In this document: positions 8,750 through 17,987 of the stretch, piece by piece | Layout: every line of letters begins with the position of its first letter | Position numbering within the stretch: position 1 is the stretch's first letter | DNA from: Xanthobacter dioxanivorans | Lineage (GTDB): Bacteria > Pseudomonadota > Alphaproteobacteria > Rhizobiales > Xanthobacteraceae | Assembly (NCBI RefSeq): GCF_016807805.1 | Contig: NZ_CP063362.1 | Coordinates: forward strand, 3,390,501-3,454,500 | Direction: 5' to 3' | Length of the DNA stretch: 64,000 nucleotides | Position numbers and translations under genes: made by a program | Notes under the pieces: generated by a model | Seen by the model: the letters and a program-made list of their open reading frames with translations, nothing else | Database searches by the model: none | Told to the model about the DNA's origin: nothing

Positions 8750-9805
8750 GTGAGCGAGATCGAGCAAATCATCGTCGAGACGACCACGCGGTTGTTCGCC
8801 GATCAGGCCACACCGGCGGTCCTGAATGCCGCCGAGCAAGGTGGTTGGCCTCAGGCGCTGTGGCATGCCGTGGCCGAGCTCGGCCTGCCCCTCGCCCTGG
8901 TACCGGAGGCGGACGGCGGGCACGGGCTGGAGCCCGAGGCGGCGCTGGCGGTGGTGCGCGTCGCGGCCCGCTTCGCGGTCCCGCTGCCGCTGGCAGAGAC
9001 CTTGTGGGCCAACCGGCTGCTAGCGGCCGCCGGACTGCCCTTGGCGGAAGGCCCCGCGAGCTTCGCCGTATCGCCGGAAGGCGACCTGCCCCGCGCCACG
9101 CGCGCCGCCGCCGGCTGGCATCTGGAGGGAAGCCTGGCGCGAGTGCCCTGGGGCGGCCAGGTGGATGTGGTGGTGGCGCTCGCGACCCATGACGAAGCCC
9201 CGATGCTCGTCCGGCTGCCTCGCGGCGCCTTCACCGTCACGCCCGGCGACAATCTGGCGGGCGAGCCGCGCGACGACATCGCCTTCTCCTGCGACCTGCC
9301 GGCTGACGCCTGTGCCCCGGCGCCGGCGGCGGCTGCCCGTTTGCTCGAAGCCGGCGCGGCGCTGCGCACGGTGCAGATGGCCGGCGCCCTGGAAAAGGTG
9401 CTGGAGCTCAGCGTGCGCTATGCCGGCGAGCGCGTGCAGTTCGGCCGGCCCATCGGCAGGTTCCAGGCGGTGCAGCAGAATCTTGCAATGCTCGCAGGCC
9501 AGGCGGCCGTTGCCGACGGCGCGGCCGGCCTCGCCATCAACGCTCTCGCGGGCACCCTCGACGTCCTGCCCATCGCGATCGGCAAGGCCCGCGCCGGAGA
9601 GGCCGCGAGCATCGCTTGCGCCATCACCCACCAGGTCCATGGCGCCATCGGATTCACCCACGAGCACGAACTGCACCGCTTCACACGGCGGCTGTGGTCC
9701 TGGCGCGATGAATTCGGCGCCGACGTCCTGTGGAACACCCGCGTCGGCGCCGCCGTCGCCGCCGCCGGGGCCGACGGCCTTTGGCCCCTTATCACCGCGG
9801 CCTGA
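8750..9805 (+). CDS. Acyl-CoA dehydrogenase family protein (short, first of a pair)
   Basis: 351 residues from a GTG preceded by GGAGGA. The C-terminal helical domain is clear (RVQFGRPIGRFQAVQQNLA, then ACAITHQVHGAIGFTHEHELHRFTRRLWSW). The N-terminal and middle domains are shorter and poorly conserved, and I do not see the usual FAD-binding W-I-T-S-type segment. This is the pattern of the small partner in heteromeric acyl-CoA dehydrogenases such as the paired FadE enzymes. It is directly followed (14-base gap) by a full acyl-CoA dehydrogenase and then an enoyl-CoA hydratase, so the operon oxidises a CoA-activated acid. Confidence 0.87.
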   Translation: MSEIEQIIVETTTRLFADQATPAVLNAAEQGGWPQALWHAVAELGLPLALVPEADGGHGLEPEAALAVVRVAARFAVPLPLAETLWANRLLAAAGLPLAEGPASFAVSPEGDLPRATRAAAGWHLEGSLARVPWGGQVDVVVALATHDEAPMLVRLPRGAFTVTPGDNLAGEPRDDIAFSCDLPADACAPAPAAAARLLEAGAALRTVQMAGALEKVLELSVRYAGERVQFGRPIGRFQAVQQNLAMLAGQAAVADGAAGLAINALAGTLDVLPIAIGKARAGEAASIACAITHQVHGAIGFTHEHELHRFTRRLWSWRDEFGADVLWNTRVGAAVAAAGADGLWPLITAA

Positions 9806-9819
9806 ATGCGGGACCCATC

Positions 9820-10968
9820 ATGACCAGCCTCACCATCACCTTCCCGCCGCCGCCGGCCGATGCCTTCGACGACCTGCGCGCCGAGGTGCGGGACTTCCTC
9901 TCCTCCACGCTCGCCGCCCGCAAGCCGCGCGACCGCGCCCGTTCCTGGGCCGGCTTCGACGCCGATTTCAGTCGCCAGATGGGTGCGCGCGGCTGGATCG
10001 GCATGACCTGGCCCAAGGCCTATGGCGGCCATGAGCGCGGCGCCCTGGAGCGATATGTGGTGCTCGAGGAGATGCTCGCCGCCGGCGCACCCGTCGCCGC
10101 CCACTGGATCGCCGACCGCCAGAGCGGGCCCCTGCTGCTCAAGTGCGGCACCGAGGAGCAGAAGAACGCCATCCTGCCTCGCATCGCCGCCGGCGAATGC
10201 TTCTTCTGCATCGGCATGAGCGAGCCCGACAGCGGTTCGGACCTCGCCGCCGTGCGCACCCGCGCCACCCAAGTGGACGGCGGCTTCCGCGTCAACGGCA
10301 CCAAGCTGTGGACCACCTATGGCCACAAGTCCCACTACATGATCCTGTTCTGCCGCACCGGAGCGGCCGACGATCGGCATGGCGGCACCAGCCAGCTGCT
10401 GGTGGATCTTTCCCTTCCCGGCATCACCGTCCGCCCCATCGCGGACCTCTCCGGCGAGCACCATTTCAATGAGGTGGTGTTCGAGGATGTGTTCTTGCCG
10501 GCGTCGGCCGTCATCGGAGGTTTGGGCGACGGCTGGAACCAGGTGATGGGCGAGCTCGCCTTCGAGCGGTCCGGGCCGGAGCGCTTCCTCTCCTCCTTCA
10601 CCCTGCTGGTGGAGGCGGTCCGAGCCTTGGGACCAAATCCCGATCCGGCGGCCAGGGCCGCCATCGGCCGGCTCACCGGCCACATCGTCACCTTGCGCCG
10701 CCTGTCGCGCTCGGTGGCCGGATTGCTGCAGAAGGGCGAGAACCCGGCGCTCCACGCCGCGCTGGTGAAGGACCAGGGCGCGCTGCTGGAGCAGGAGATC
10801 CCCGAGGTGGTGCGCGCCATCGTGGCGGTGGAACCCTCCTTGCGTAGCTCGGGCGACCTGTCAGCGGTGCTCGCGCACATCGTGCTTGCCGCCCCGTGCT
10901 TCTCGCTGCGCGGCGGGACGCGGGAAATCCTACGTGGCATCATCGCCCGCGGCCTCGGCCTGCGCTGA
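9820..10968 (+). CDS. Acyl-CoA dehydrogenase (second of a pair)
   Basis: 382 residues. The FAD-binding region is intact (CFFCIGMSEPDSGSDLAAVRT, then NGTKLWTTYGHKSHYMI), followed by the C-terminal helical domain ending FSLRGGTREILRGIIARGLG, the typical tail that packs on FAD. It introduces the alpha-beta double bond in an acyl-CoA; the acyl chain is unknown. The ATG at 9820 is 14 bases after the preceding stop. With the shorter upstream paralogue it probably forms a mixed complex. Confidence 0.9.
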   Translation: MTSLTITFPPPPADAFDDLRAEVRDFLSSTLAARKPRDRARSWAGFDADFSRQMGARGWIGMTWPKAYGGHERGALERYVVLEEMLAAGAPVAAHWIADRQSGPLLLKCGTEEQKNAILPRIAAGECFFCIGMSEPDSGSDLAAVRTRATQVDGGFRVNGTKLWTTYGHKSHYMILFCRTGAADDRHGGTSQLLVDLSLPGITVRPIADLSGEHHFNEVVFEDVFLPASAVIGGLGDGWNQVMGELAFERSGPERFLSSFTLLVEAVRALGPNPDPAARAAIGRLTGHIVTLRRLSRSVAGLLQKGENPALHAALVKDQGALLEQEIPEVVRAIVAVEPSLRSSGDLSAVLAHIVLAAPCFSLRGGTREILRGIIARGLGLR

Positions 10969-10986
10969 AAAACCGGAGAAACGCCC

Positions 10987-11811
10987 GTGACCGCCCCCGA
11001 TCGCACGGATCACGCACCGATCCTCGTGGAGACCCATGCAGCCGGCATCATCACCCTCACGCTCAATCGGCCGGAACTGCGCAACCCCATCTCCGATCCC
11101 GATCTCCTCGAAGCCCTGATCGAGACCCTGACCCGGCTCGATGCGGACAAGGAGACGCGGGTCATCATCCTCACCGGCGCCGGCTCCGCCTTCTCTTCAG
11201 GCGGCAATCTCAAGGCCATGGGCGCTGCGGGCGGCCTCAACGATCCTTTGCCGGCGCGCACCCGCATGAACTACAAATATGGCATCCAGCGGCTGCCTTT
11301 GCTGATTGAGGCGATGGAAGTGCCGGTGGTTGTGGCGGTGAACGGACCAGCCATCGGCGCCGGCCTCGATCTCGCCCTCATGTGCGACGTGCGCATCGCC
11401 GCGCAGAGCGCGCGCTTCGCGGAGAGCTTCGTGAAGGTCGGCATCGTGCCCGGCGACGGCGGAGCCTGGTTCCTGCCGCGCGTGGTGGGCTTTTCCAAGG
11501 CATGTGAGATGGCGCTCACCGGAGACGCCATCGACGCGGCCGAGGCGCTCGCTTGCGGCCTCGTCTCGAAAGTGGTGCCGGATGCCGAGCTGATGGAGGA
11601 AGCCCTGCGCATGGCCCACCGCATTGCAGCCAATCCGACCCACGTGGTGCGCATGACGCGGCGCCTGCTGCGCCAGGGCCGCGGGGCCAGCCTCGACGCG
11701 CTGTTGGAAACCTCCGCCGCCATGCAGGCCCTGGCCCACGCCACCGCCGATCACGTGGAGGCCGTGGCCGCGCTGCTGGAGCGGCGCGCTCCGGCCTTCA
11801 CCGGCCGCTGA
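10987..11811 (+). CDS. Enoyl-CoA hydratase/isomerase family protein
   Basis: 274 residues from a GTG with GGAGAA upstream. Crotonase fold motifs: oxyanion-hole segment SSGGNLKAMG and NGPAIGAGLDLALMCDVRIA, then VGIVPGDGGAWFLPRVVG. It hydrates (or isomerises) the enoyl-CoA made by the two preceding dehydrogenases. Last gene of the rightward operon; it converges on the IclR gene. Confidence 0.9.
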   Translation: MTAPDRTDHAPILVETHAAGIITLTLNRPELRNPISDPDLLEALIETLTRLDADKETRVIILTGAGSAFSSGGNLKAMGAAGGLNDPLPARTRMNYKYGIQRLPLLIEAMEVPVVVAVNGPAIGAGLDLALMCDVRIAAQSARFAESFVKVGIVPGDGGAWFLPRVVGFSKACEMALTGDAIDAAEALACGLVSKVVPDAELMEEALRMAHRIAANPTHVVRMTRRLLRQGRGASLDALLETSAAMQALAHATADHVEAVAALLERRAPAFTGR

Positions 11812-11913
11812 GCGGGTGAGGGGCGCACGGGAGCGGGCGCGCAGGCCCGCGCGTTCGTTGTCGACGGTGCGGGGTCGACCGTGCGAGCCAGCTCGTCCGC
11901 GCCGGGGCGCGCC

Positions 11914-12714
11914 TCAGCTGGCGGTGTGGAAATCCGGAATGCCACCTTCGGCCCGGATCGCCTCCGCCACCTGGGCGGCGGTCTCCCGCAGAGGCTCCAG
12001 AAACTGGCTGATGGCGGCCTCGAACGACACCGCCGAACGCAGCATCATGATATTGAGCGCGGCGCAGGCGAAGGGGCCGTCCATCACCGGCACCGCCATG
12101 GCCCACACCAAATTCTCGTACTCGCTGGCGCTGTAGGTGTCATCCATCACGGCGAAGCCCCGGACACGCACCTCGGCCAGCATGGCCTCGATCCGCGGCA
12201 GGTCGAGCGATCCGCCCTCGGCCTTCATCGCCAGGCGATCGAGGATGGCCTGGCGTGTCTTTTCCGCACAGAAGGCGAGGTAGGCCCGCCCCATCGACGT
12301 GACGAGCACCGGGGCGCGATAGCCGGGCCGCCGGTTGAGATGCAGCGGCCCCTGCTCGCGGCTGGTCTGCACCACCATCATCTCGTCCCGCTCGCAGATG
12401 GCGAGGTCCGACGGCCAGCCCACGCGGCGGCGGAAGGCGGCCAGGATCGGGTCTGCCGCCGCCTGGAGGCGCTTGTGCAGGTCATAGCCCTGGCTGAGCT
12501 GCAGGGTGCGGCCGGCCGGCGCATAGGTGCCGCGCTTGCCGCTGCGCACCACGTAGCCACCATGCTCCAAGGTCTCCAGCATGCGCACGATGGTGGCCTT
12601 GTCGAGACCGGTTGCGGCGTGGATGGAGCCCACCGTGGCGGCGTGCGTGTCATTGACGGCTCGGAGCACGTCGAGACCGCGCAACACGGCGACCACCGGC
12701 TTAAACGAGGGCAT
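11914..12714 (-). CDS. IclR family transcriptional regulator
   Basis: 266 residues. The N-terminal winged helix (residues ~5-65, with VGSIHAATGLDKATIVRMLETLE as the recognition region) is followed by the IclR effector domain (~80-255, including VLVTSMGRAYLAF and SEYENLVWAMAVPV). IclR proteins usually bind a pathway metabolite and act on dyads near the genes they control. It is divergent from the CoA-transferase gene and convergent with the acyl-CoA oxidation operon; AATGAA-type dyads lie before both. ATG at 12714 with AGGAAA upstream. Confidence 0.9.
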   Translation of the reverse strand: MPSFKPVVAVLRGLDVLRAVNDTHAATVGSIHAATGLDKATIVRMLETLEHGGYVVRSGKRGTYAPAGRTLQLSQGYDLHKRLQAAADPILAAFRRRVGWPSDLAICERDEMMVVQTSREQGPLHLNRRPGYRAPVLVTSMGRAYLAFCAEKTRQAILDRLAMKAEGGSLDLPRIEAMLAEVRVRGFAVMDDTYSASEYENLVWAMAVPVMDGPFACAALNIMMLRSAVSFEAAISQFLEPLRETAAQVAEAIRAEGGIPDFHTAS

Positions 12715-12884
12715 TCAGGTGTTTCCTGCTCGTGCCGCACGGACACCGCCGCATGGGATCGGACTGCAAGGCAGACGGCCAGAGCTCATTCTCCGGGGCG
12801 CTGGCGTTTCTTAGCACGCGCTGTTCATCGCGCAACGGCGGGCCAGAACATGGCTTGCATGAGCGCGCCGACCACGTTACTTTT

Positions 12885-12903
12885 GATGAAATGTATTTTC
12901 AAC
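12885..12903. promoter_or_regulatory. Imperfect dyad GATGAA-N7-TTCAAC before the CoA-transferase gene
   Basis: Same hexamer spacing as the sites at 8573 and 8700, with two changed outer bases on one arm. It ends 11 bases before the ATG at 12914, in the divergent intergenic region shared with the IclR gene. Confidence 0.45.
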
Positions 12904-12913
12904 AGATGAAATT

Positions 12914-14206
12914 ATGATGCAGACCGCTGATAGCGATACGGTATCTCATGGCCCGGACACCACCGCCGATGCTTCATCCGGCGCCCTTAAGGGCCTTCGG
13001 ATCCTGGATCTCAGCCGTGTGCTTGCGGGTCCCTGGGCCTCACAGATTCTCGGGGATCTCGGCGCCGAGGTGATCAAGGTGGAGCAGCCCGACAGCGGCG
13101 ACGATACCCGCGCCTGGGGCCCACCTTTCCTTGCCGATGGCGATGCCGGGCCTGACGAGCGGTTCAGCGCCTATTTCCTCGGATGCAACCGCAATAAGCG
13201 GTCCATCGCCGTCGACATCGCCAATCCCAAGGGCGCGGCTCTCATCCGCGCGCTCGCGAAGGATTCTGATGTCGTGCTGGAAAATTTTCGGGTCGGCGCG
13301 CTGGAGCGCTATGGGCTCGACTATGCCAGCCTCGCGACCATCAATCCTGCGCTCGTCTACTGCTCCATAACGGGTTTCGGCCAGTCCGGGCCGTTGGCCT
13401 CGCGACCGGGATACGACTTCGTCGTGCAGGGGATGGGAGGGCTCATGAGCATCACCGGCCAGCCCGAAGGCACTCCGGGCGCCGAGCCGATGAAGGTGGG
13501 GGTGGCGGTCTCCGATATCTTCACGGGCCTTTATGCCACCATCTCCATCCTCGCCGCCCTGCGGCACCGGGATGCGACGGGAGAAGGCCAGCACCTCGAC
13601 TGCGCGCTGCTCGACACCCAGGTGGCGGTCCTCGCCAACCAGGCCATGAACTGGCTCGTGGGCGGCATGGTGCCCAAGCCCATGGGCAACCTACACCCGA
13701 ATGTGGTGCCCTACCGCACCTTTCCCACCCGCGACGGACACGCCATCGTCGCCACGGGCAACGACCGCCAGTTCCATGCCTTGTGCCGGCTTCTGGGGCT
13801 GGAGCAGATGACGACCGATCCGCGTTTCCTCGACAATGCGTCGCGTGTCGCGTACCGGGCCGAGGTGGAGAAGCCCCTTGGCGACGCCATCGCCGGCTGG
13901 GCCACCGCCGATTTCATCGCCGCCATGGCGGAGGCGGGTGTGCCGGGTGGGCCCATCAACCGCATCGATCAGGTGTTTGAGCAGCCACAGATCGCGGCGC
14001 GCGGACTGGTGCAAGAGATGAGGCTGCCGTCCGGCACCTCGTTCCGGGCGGTGGGCTTTCCGGTCAAGCTCTCCGCCACGCCCGCGACTTACCGCGCTCC
14101 TCCTCCGGCGCTCGGCGCGCAAACGGGCGAGGTGTTGCAAACGCTGCTCAACCTTTCCGAGACCGAGGTGTCGGAGCTGCGGGCGGCGGGCGTTGTCGGC
14201 GGCTAG
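12914..14206 (+). CDS. Class III CoA-transferase (CaiB/BaiF family)
   Basis: 430 residues. Opening LRILDLSRVLAGPWASQILGDLGAEVIKVE and the segment YCSITGFGQSGPLASRPGYD, containing the catalytic Asp (GYDF), are diagnostic. Family enzymes move CoA between acids (for example from succinyl- or acetyl-CoA), so this would activate the substrate that the acyl-CoA dehydrogenases and hydratase then oxidise. About 25 extra N-terminal residues precede the family start; a downstream start cannot be excluded. Divergent from the IclR gene, with an operator-like dyad just before the ATG. Confidence 0.92.
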   Translation: MMQTADSDTVSHGPDTTADASSGALKGLRILDLSRVLAGPWASQILGDLGAEVIKVEQPDSGDDTRAWGPPFLADGDAGPDERFSAYFLGCNRNKRSIAVDIANPKGAALIRALAKDSDVVLENFRVGALERYGLDYASLATINPALVYCSITGFGQSGPLASRPGYDFVVQGMGGLMSITGQPEGTPGAEPMKVGVAVSDIFTGLYATISILAALRHRDATGEGQHLDCALLDTQVAVLANQAMNWLVGGMVPKPMGNLHPNVVPYRTFPTRDGHAIVATGNDRQFHALCRLLGLEQMTTDPRFLDNASRVAYRAEVEKPLGDAIAGWATADFIAAMAEAGVPGGPINRIDQVFEQPQIAARGLVQEMRLPSGTSFRAVGFPVKLSATPATYRAPPPALGAQTGEVLQTLLNLSETEVSELRAAGVVGG

Positions 14207-14279
14207 CGACCTCGCACACGCTGCAGGGTGCGCCGGACGGCATGGATGATTGACCAGGGATGTTTGAGCGGAGGGGGCG

Positions 14280-14518
14280 GTGGAGATCGCGCTGAAGAAA
14301 GCGGGGCTTACCGTCGGCGACCTTGACGTGATCGAATCAAACGAGGCCTTCGCGGCCCAGGCCTGCGCGGTGTCGAAGGCGCTCGGGTTCGATCCTGCCA
14401 GAGTGAATTTCAATGGGGGTGCCATCGCGCTCGGTTATCCGGTCGGGGCGAGACGATCTACGAGCTGCAACGCACCGGCGGAGGCCAAGGCATCGCCATG
14501 ATCGTCGAGCGCCAGTAG
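14280..14518 (+). pseudogene. Thiolase (acetyl-CoA acetyltransferase) C-terminal remnant
   Basis: The text reads [20 protein letters not shown] then [20 protein letters not shown] and [15 protein letters not shown]: the thiolase C-terminal domain around the catalytic His, here Tyr (GYPVGA instead of GHPVGA). About ten codons after it are deleted, and the reading resumes in another frame as [10 protein letters not shown]...[11 protein letters not shown] with a normal stop. The N-terminal 290 residues with the nucleophilic Cys are gone. Nonfunctional. Confidence 0.85.
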
Positions 14519-14601
14519 GCTGCGGGATGGATCGAAGCGGGATGCCCTGGGTCTGGGTGCCCGCACGCCAGCTCGGGTCCCGGGATCGCTTATTGACGAT
14601 G

Positions 14602-14628
14602 CGAGGCCGCCACAGAGCGGCGGCCTCG
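14602..14628. terminator. Perfect 10-bp stem-loop downstream of the binding-protein gene
   Basis: CGAGGCCGCC/GGCGGCCTCG around a 7-base loop, 33 bases past the stop of the leftward gene ending at 14661. No T tract follows on either strand, so it may be an mRNA 3'-end stabiliser or weak terminator. Confidence 0.45.
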
Positions 14629-14660
14629 ACAGCGCATTGCCGGAGCGGGCTCACGCCGGC

Positions 14661-15869
14661 TCATTTCTTGATGTAGGGACACTCGCTCTCGGAGAGGGGC
14701 CGGAAGGCATCGGCACCGGACACCTTGCCGATCACGTCAAGAAGATCCCATTCACCCTTGACCTTCTCCGGATCCTTGACCCGCAGAATATACATGTCGC
14801 GAAGCAGAGATCCGTCTTCACGCAGCTTGGCATTGTCGGTCATGAAGTCGTTGACCGGCAATTCGCGCATCTTCTCCATCACCTTCACCGCATCAAGGGT
14901 GCCGGCCGCTTCGACGGCGCGAAGATAATGCAGCGTGGCACTATACGCGCCGGCCTGCATGCTGGTGGGCGGGGCTCCATTGTGCAGCTTGGCGAAACGC
15001 TTGGAGAATTCCCGCGTCTTCTCGTTCTGGTCCCAATAGAAGGCCTCGGCGAAGGTGAGCCCCTTCGTGCTCGCCGCGCCGGCCGCCTTGACATTGGTCA
15101 GGAACGCCATGAGCGCGACCAGTTTCTGATTGGCCGCCACATTGCCGAACTCATAAGCCTGCTTGACCGTGTTCACGAGGTCTTCGCCCGAATTCGCCAT
15201 GCCCAGAATGTCGGCCTTCGATCCTTGTGCCGTCAGCAGGAAAGACGAGAAATCCGGCGAGCCGGAGGGATAAAAGGACACGCCGGCAACCTTGCTGCCG
15301 CTTTTGTCGATGAAGCCCGTGGCCTCCTTTACCATGGAGTGCCCAAAAGCATAGTCGGGGGCAATAAAATACCAGGATTTCTTGCCGTCCTTCTGGGCCT
15401 CCGCGGTGGCGACCTTTGCGAGCGCGTAGGTGTCGAAGACCCACTGGGCGCTGGTGGGCGAGCAGCGCTTGCCGGTGAGCTCGGTGGTGCCGACATTGGT
15501 ATTGAGCTGGACACGCCCCTTGGCCCGCGAAATGTCCTGGACCGCCAACGCGATGGCGGAGGTGGCACCGCCGACGATCACCTGTACGTTGTCTTCGTCA
15601 TACCATTTGCGAGCGATCAGCGCTCCGAGATCGGGCTTGCTCATGGGATCCGCCGACAGGACCTCGACGGTACGCCCGAGAACCTTGCCGCCGAAATCCG
15701 AGACCGCCATCTTCACCGCAACGACATCCCCCGGGCCCTGCTGGGCAGCCAGGATGCTGGTCATTTCAGAGAGGACGCCGATCCGGACGGGCCCTTCCGC
15801 TGCATGAGCAAAGGACGACATCGTCAAGGCACCGAAGGCAAATAGAAATGCTACCGTTTTGCGCTTCAT
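14661..15869 (-). CDS. ABC transporter substrate-binding protein, branched-chain amino acid (Liv) type
   Basis: 402 residues with a signal peptide ending A-H-A-A near residue 24. The mature protein follows the periplasmic Leu/Ile/Val-binding fold (PVRIGVLSEMTSILAAQQGP; VQVIVGGATSAIALAVQDI). Such proteins in catabolic islands often bind aromatic or branched acids rather than amino acids. No permease or ATPase gene is adjacent, so it would have to use a transporter encoded elsewhere or is an orphan left by rearrangement. The ATG at 15869 has AGAGGA 8 bases upstream; an in-frame ATG at 15887 is less likely. Confidence 0.9.
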   Translation of the reverse strand: MKRKTVAFLFAFGALTMSSFAHAAEGPVRIGVLSEMTSILAAQQGPGDVVAVKMAVSDFGGKVLGRTVEVLSADPMSKPDLGALIARKWYDEDNVQVIVGGATSAIALAVQDISRAKGRVQLNTNVGTTELTGKRCSPTSAQWVFDTYALAKVATAEAQKDGKKSWYFIAPDYAFGHSMVKEATGFIDKSGSKVAGVSFYPSGSPDFSSFLLTAQGSKADILGMANSGEDLVNTVKQAYEFGNVAANQKLVALMAFLTNVKAAGAASTKGLTFAEAFYWDQNEKTREFSKRFAKLHNGAPPTSMQAGAYSATLHYLRAVEAAGTLDAVKVMEKMRELPVNDFMTDNAKLREDGSLLRDMYILRVKDPEKVKGEWDLLDVIGKVSGADAFRPLSESECPYIKK

Positions 15870-16530
15870 GGGCTCGTTCCTCTCCACCGGCCAAGCCTCT
15901 CAGAGCCTGATCCGAAACTAGATTGAGTGATTTCAGCGGGTTACTCTTGACGTGTACCCGATCGTTGATGCCGTAATTTTATCACAGGCCGAAGGAAGTC
16001 AGCGATGTCGACCGACACCACTCGGGCGCTACACGCTGTCTTCCACCTCACGTTGCCTGTGCCGAGGGAATCAGCATGCCGTCATTGGCGCAAGCGGTGA
16101 GCATCGGTGAAGGTGGGGATTCCGCAACAGCCTCACACCTCGGATAATTTCGCATCAGACTCTCATGTGGGGTTGGTTCATCGCCCGAATTGCGACCAGC
16201 ATTGCAGGACAAGGCCAAACACTAAATCAGAAAACTATATATTATCCCATAGAAAAATCTAATTTCAGTTATAAATAAATTGAAATTCGAAATACTTCGC
16301 TTATCACGCGATCGCTTAAACGAGCGCGGAGCGCCTCAACAGCCATAAATTTGGCAGATCAGATGGCTTCCACACAAAATGCAAAAGCACAATACCGGCC
16401 AAGACCGACCGATTTTTCGAAAGAACATCGAGTATATGCAGCGATGGTGGAGCGTTGCGGCGCGTGTCGCGATGTCTGTCTTAGCGATCGGACGCCGGGG
16501 CCATTCGCGCTTGGAGGCCCCGCTCCCAGG
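15870..16530. other. 660-base stretch without a gene, with an A/T-rich promoter-like segment
   Basis: Between the binding-protein gene and the 3' end of the LysR gene. Bases 16215-16300 are strikingly A/T-rich. They contain a perfect 7-base inverted repeat AATTTCA-N13-TGAAATT (16261-16287) around a TATAAAT, then a GCGATCGC palindrome. It probably holds the promoter of the leftward binding-protein gene. No frame looks coding. Confidence 0.5.
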
Positions 16531-17448
16531 TCACCTCAAGACCGCGTCCGGCCAATGGCCATGCTTGACGAGCCGCACCATTTCCTCACGGATGATGCGC
16601 ATCGTGAGTTGGGCGGCTTCGGTCAGCGGGCGCAGGTTGGAATAGCAGATCGAGACGTCCCAGCTCAGATCTTCCTCGATGGGCACGGCGACCACGTATC
16701 CCGCATCGATGGCTTCGGCGACGCCGCCCCGCGGCAGGAGGGCGCTTCCCCTCCCCGCACGCGCGAGGCCCACCATGAGGGTGATGGAATCCACCTGCAT
16801 GAGCTGCGGCGTCCTTCCGGCCCTCATGTCGAGCAGGTCGCGGATCACATGCGGCTCGTGTGGCACGATCAAAGGCCTTGAGCTCAGCTCGGCCAGCGAG
16901 ATCGCCTTGCGGGCGCGATTTTCATCCGTCGCCTGCATGATGGCGAACAGCTTCTCGACCAGCACGACCTCCCGGTCCAGCACCCGGTGCACCTTGGGGC
17001 CATAGAGAATGGCTAAGTCGATGCTGCCGCTGATGAGCCATTCATGGATCAGAGCGCTGAAGCCTTCGACCACGCGCAATGACACGCCGGGCATTCTCGA
17101 TGCGCGATCATTGGCGACGAGGTCGGTCAGAATGCGCGATGCCGGAACCGGGATGCCGACGCCCACCGTCCCGCTCACCATCGCCATCTTCGCGCTCGAC
17201 GAAAAATCGACGCGGATGCTCTCGAACTCGTTCAGAAGGGCGGTGCACCGTTCGAGAAGGGCGAGCCCGTCGTTGGTCACCCAGATGCCGCGTCCGGTGC
17301 GATGCAGGAGCTTGGTGCCGAGCTCCTCTTCCAGAAGCCGCATCTGCCGGCTCAGCGCCGGCTGCGAAATATTCAGCAGCGACGCGGCCTTCGTAAAACT
17401 CTTGAGTTCGGCGACGTGAACGAATGTACGTAACTGGCGAAGGTCCAT
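16531..17448 (-). CDS. LysR family transcriptional regulator
   Basis: 305 residues. The N-terminal winged helix-turn-helix is typical (MDLRQLRTFVHVAELKSFTK, then AASLLNISQPALSRQMRLLEEELG), followed by a two-lobed effector-binding domain (residues ~90-295). Likely an activator responding to a pathway intermediate. It precedes the Liv-type binding-protein gene on the same strand, with a 660-base gap, so that gene is its most obvious target. Confidence 0.92.
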   Translation of the reverse strand: MDLRQLRTFVHVAELKSFTKAASLLNISQPALSRQMRLLEEELGTKLLHRTGRGIWVTNDGLALLERCTALLNEFESIRVDFSSSAKMAMVSGTVGVGIPVPASRILTDLVANDRASRMPGVSLRVVEGFSALIHEWLISGSIDLAILYGPKVHRVLDREVVLVEKLFAIMQATDENRARKAISLAELSSRPLIVPHEPHVIRDLLDMRAGRTPQLMQVDSITLMVGLARAGRGSALLPRGGVAEAIDAGYVVAVPIEEDLSWDVSICYSNLRPLTEAAQLTMRIIREEMVRLVKHGHWPDAVLR

Positions 17449-17987
17449 CCCGGCGCCCTACAATGTGTCAACATGCAGAGAAGCGCGAGCCTCTGCGGCA
17501 AGTCCGTGGCCGCCTCTTCGGATGCAACCCATGTTATTTTGATATGCACCAAGCGTCACGATAAGCGATGCCGATTTCTGTTCCGCCCGCGGTGCACGCC
17601 ATCCCTGCCGAAGACTCATACGAGATCGTATAGCCCAAGCCCCGCGGACTGTATAGATCCGGCTTCCGAGCCTCCCGTCGCGGCATGGGCGCAAGCAAGC
17701 CGACCGGCGGACCGGCCGCGATTCTTATCGATGCGGATGTGTTCAGTAGATCAACACTTTCATGCCAAGCGCCGAACTGGCCATCTGTGCGGGCAATCGC
17801 CGAGCCCGATGCCCCAACCCCGGAGCGGAGGCGGCGGTCTTGCCGGTCGGATCGTGCGCGACCGCAGCATGTATGGAGGCGACGAACTGGGCTCGCCATG
17901 AGCACGCTCGTCGCCTCCAAGGCCCCCGCAACCAATCGCCTCAACCACCGCACCCCGTCTTCGCGACGCTGGAGGCGGATGGAGCCG
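17449..17987. other. 539-base stretch without a recognisable gene
   Basis: Between the LysR start and the 3' end of the flavin monooxygenase gene. Several frames stay open but none shows a known motif or a good ribosome-binding site. Presumably it includes the LysR promoter. Confidence 0.4.

Noticed and set aside
11820..11880. GCGGGC-N6-GCCCGC hairpin as a terminator between convergent genes
   Set aside because: Short stem and no T tract on either strand; too weak to claim in a G/C-rich background.
12723..12909. Short frames in the IclR/CoA-transferase gap
   Set aside because: No ribosome-binding site and no resemblance; the gap is a divergent promoter region.
14637..15845. 402-codon rightward frame opposite the Liv-type binding protein
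   Set aside because: Antisense shadow; the leftward frame has a signal peptide and full family match.
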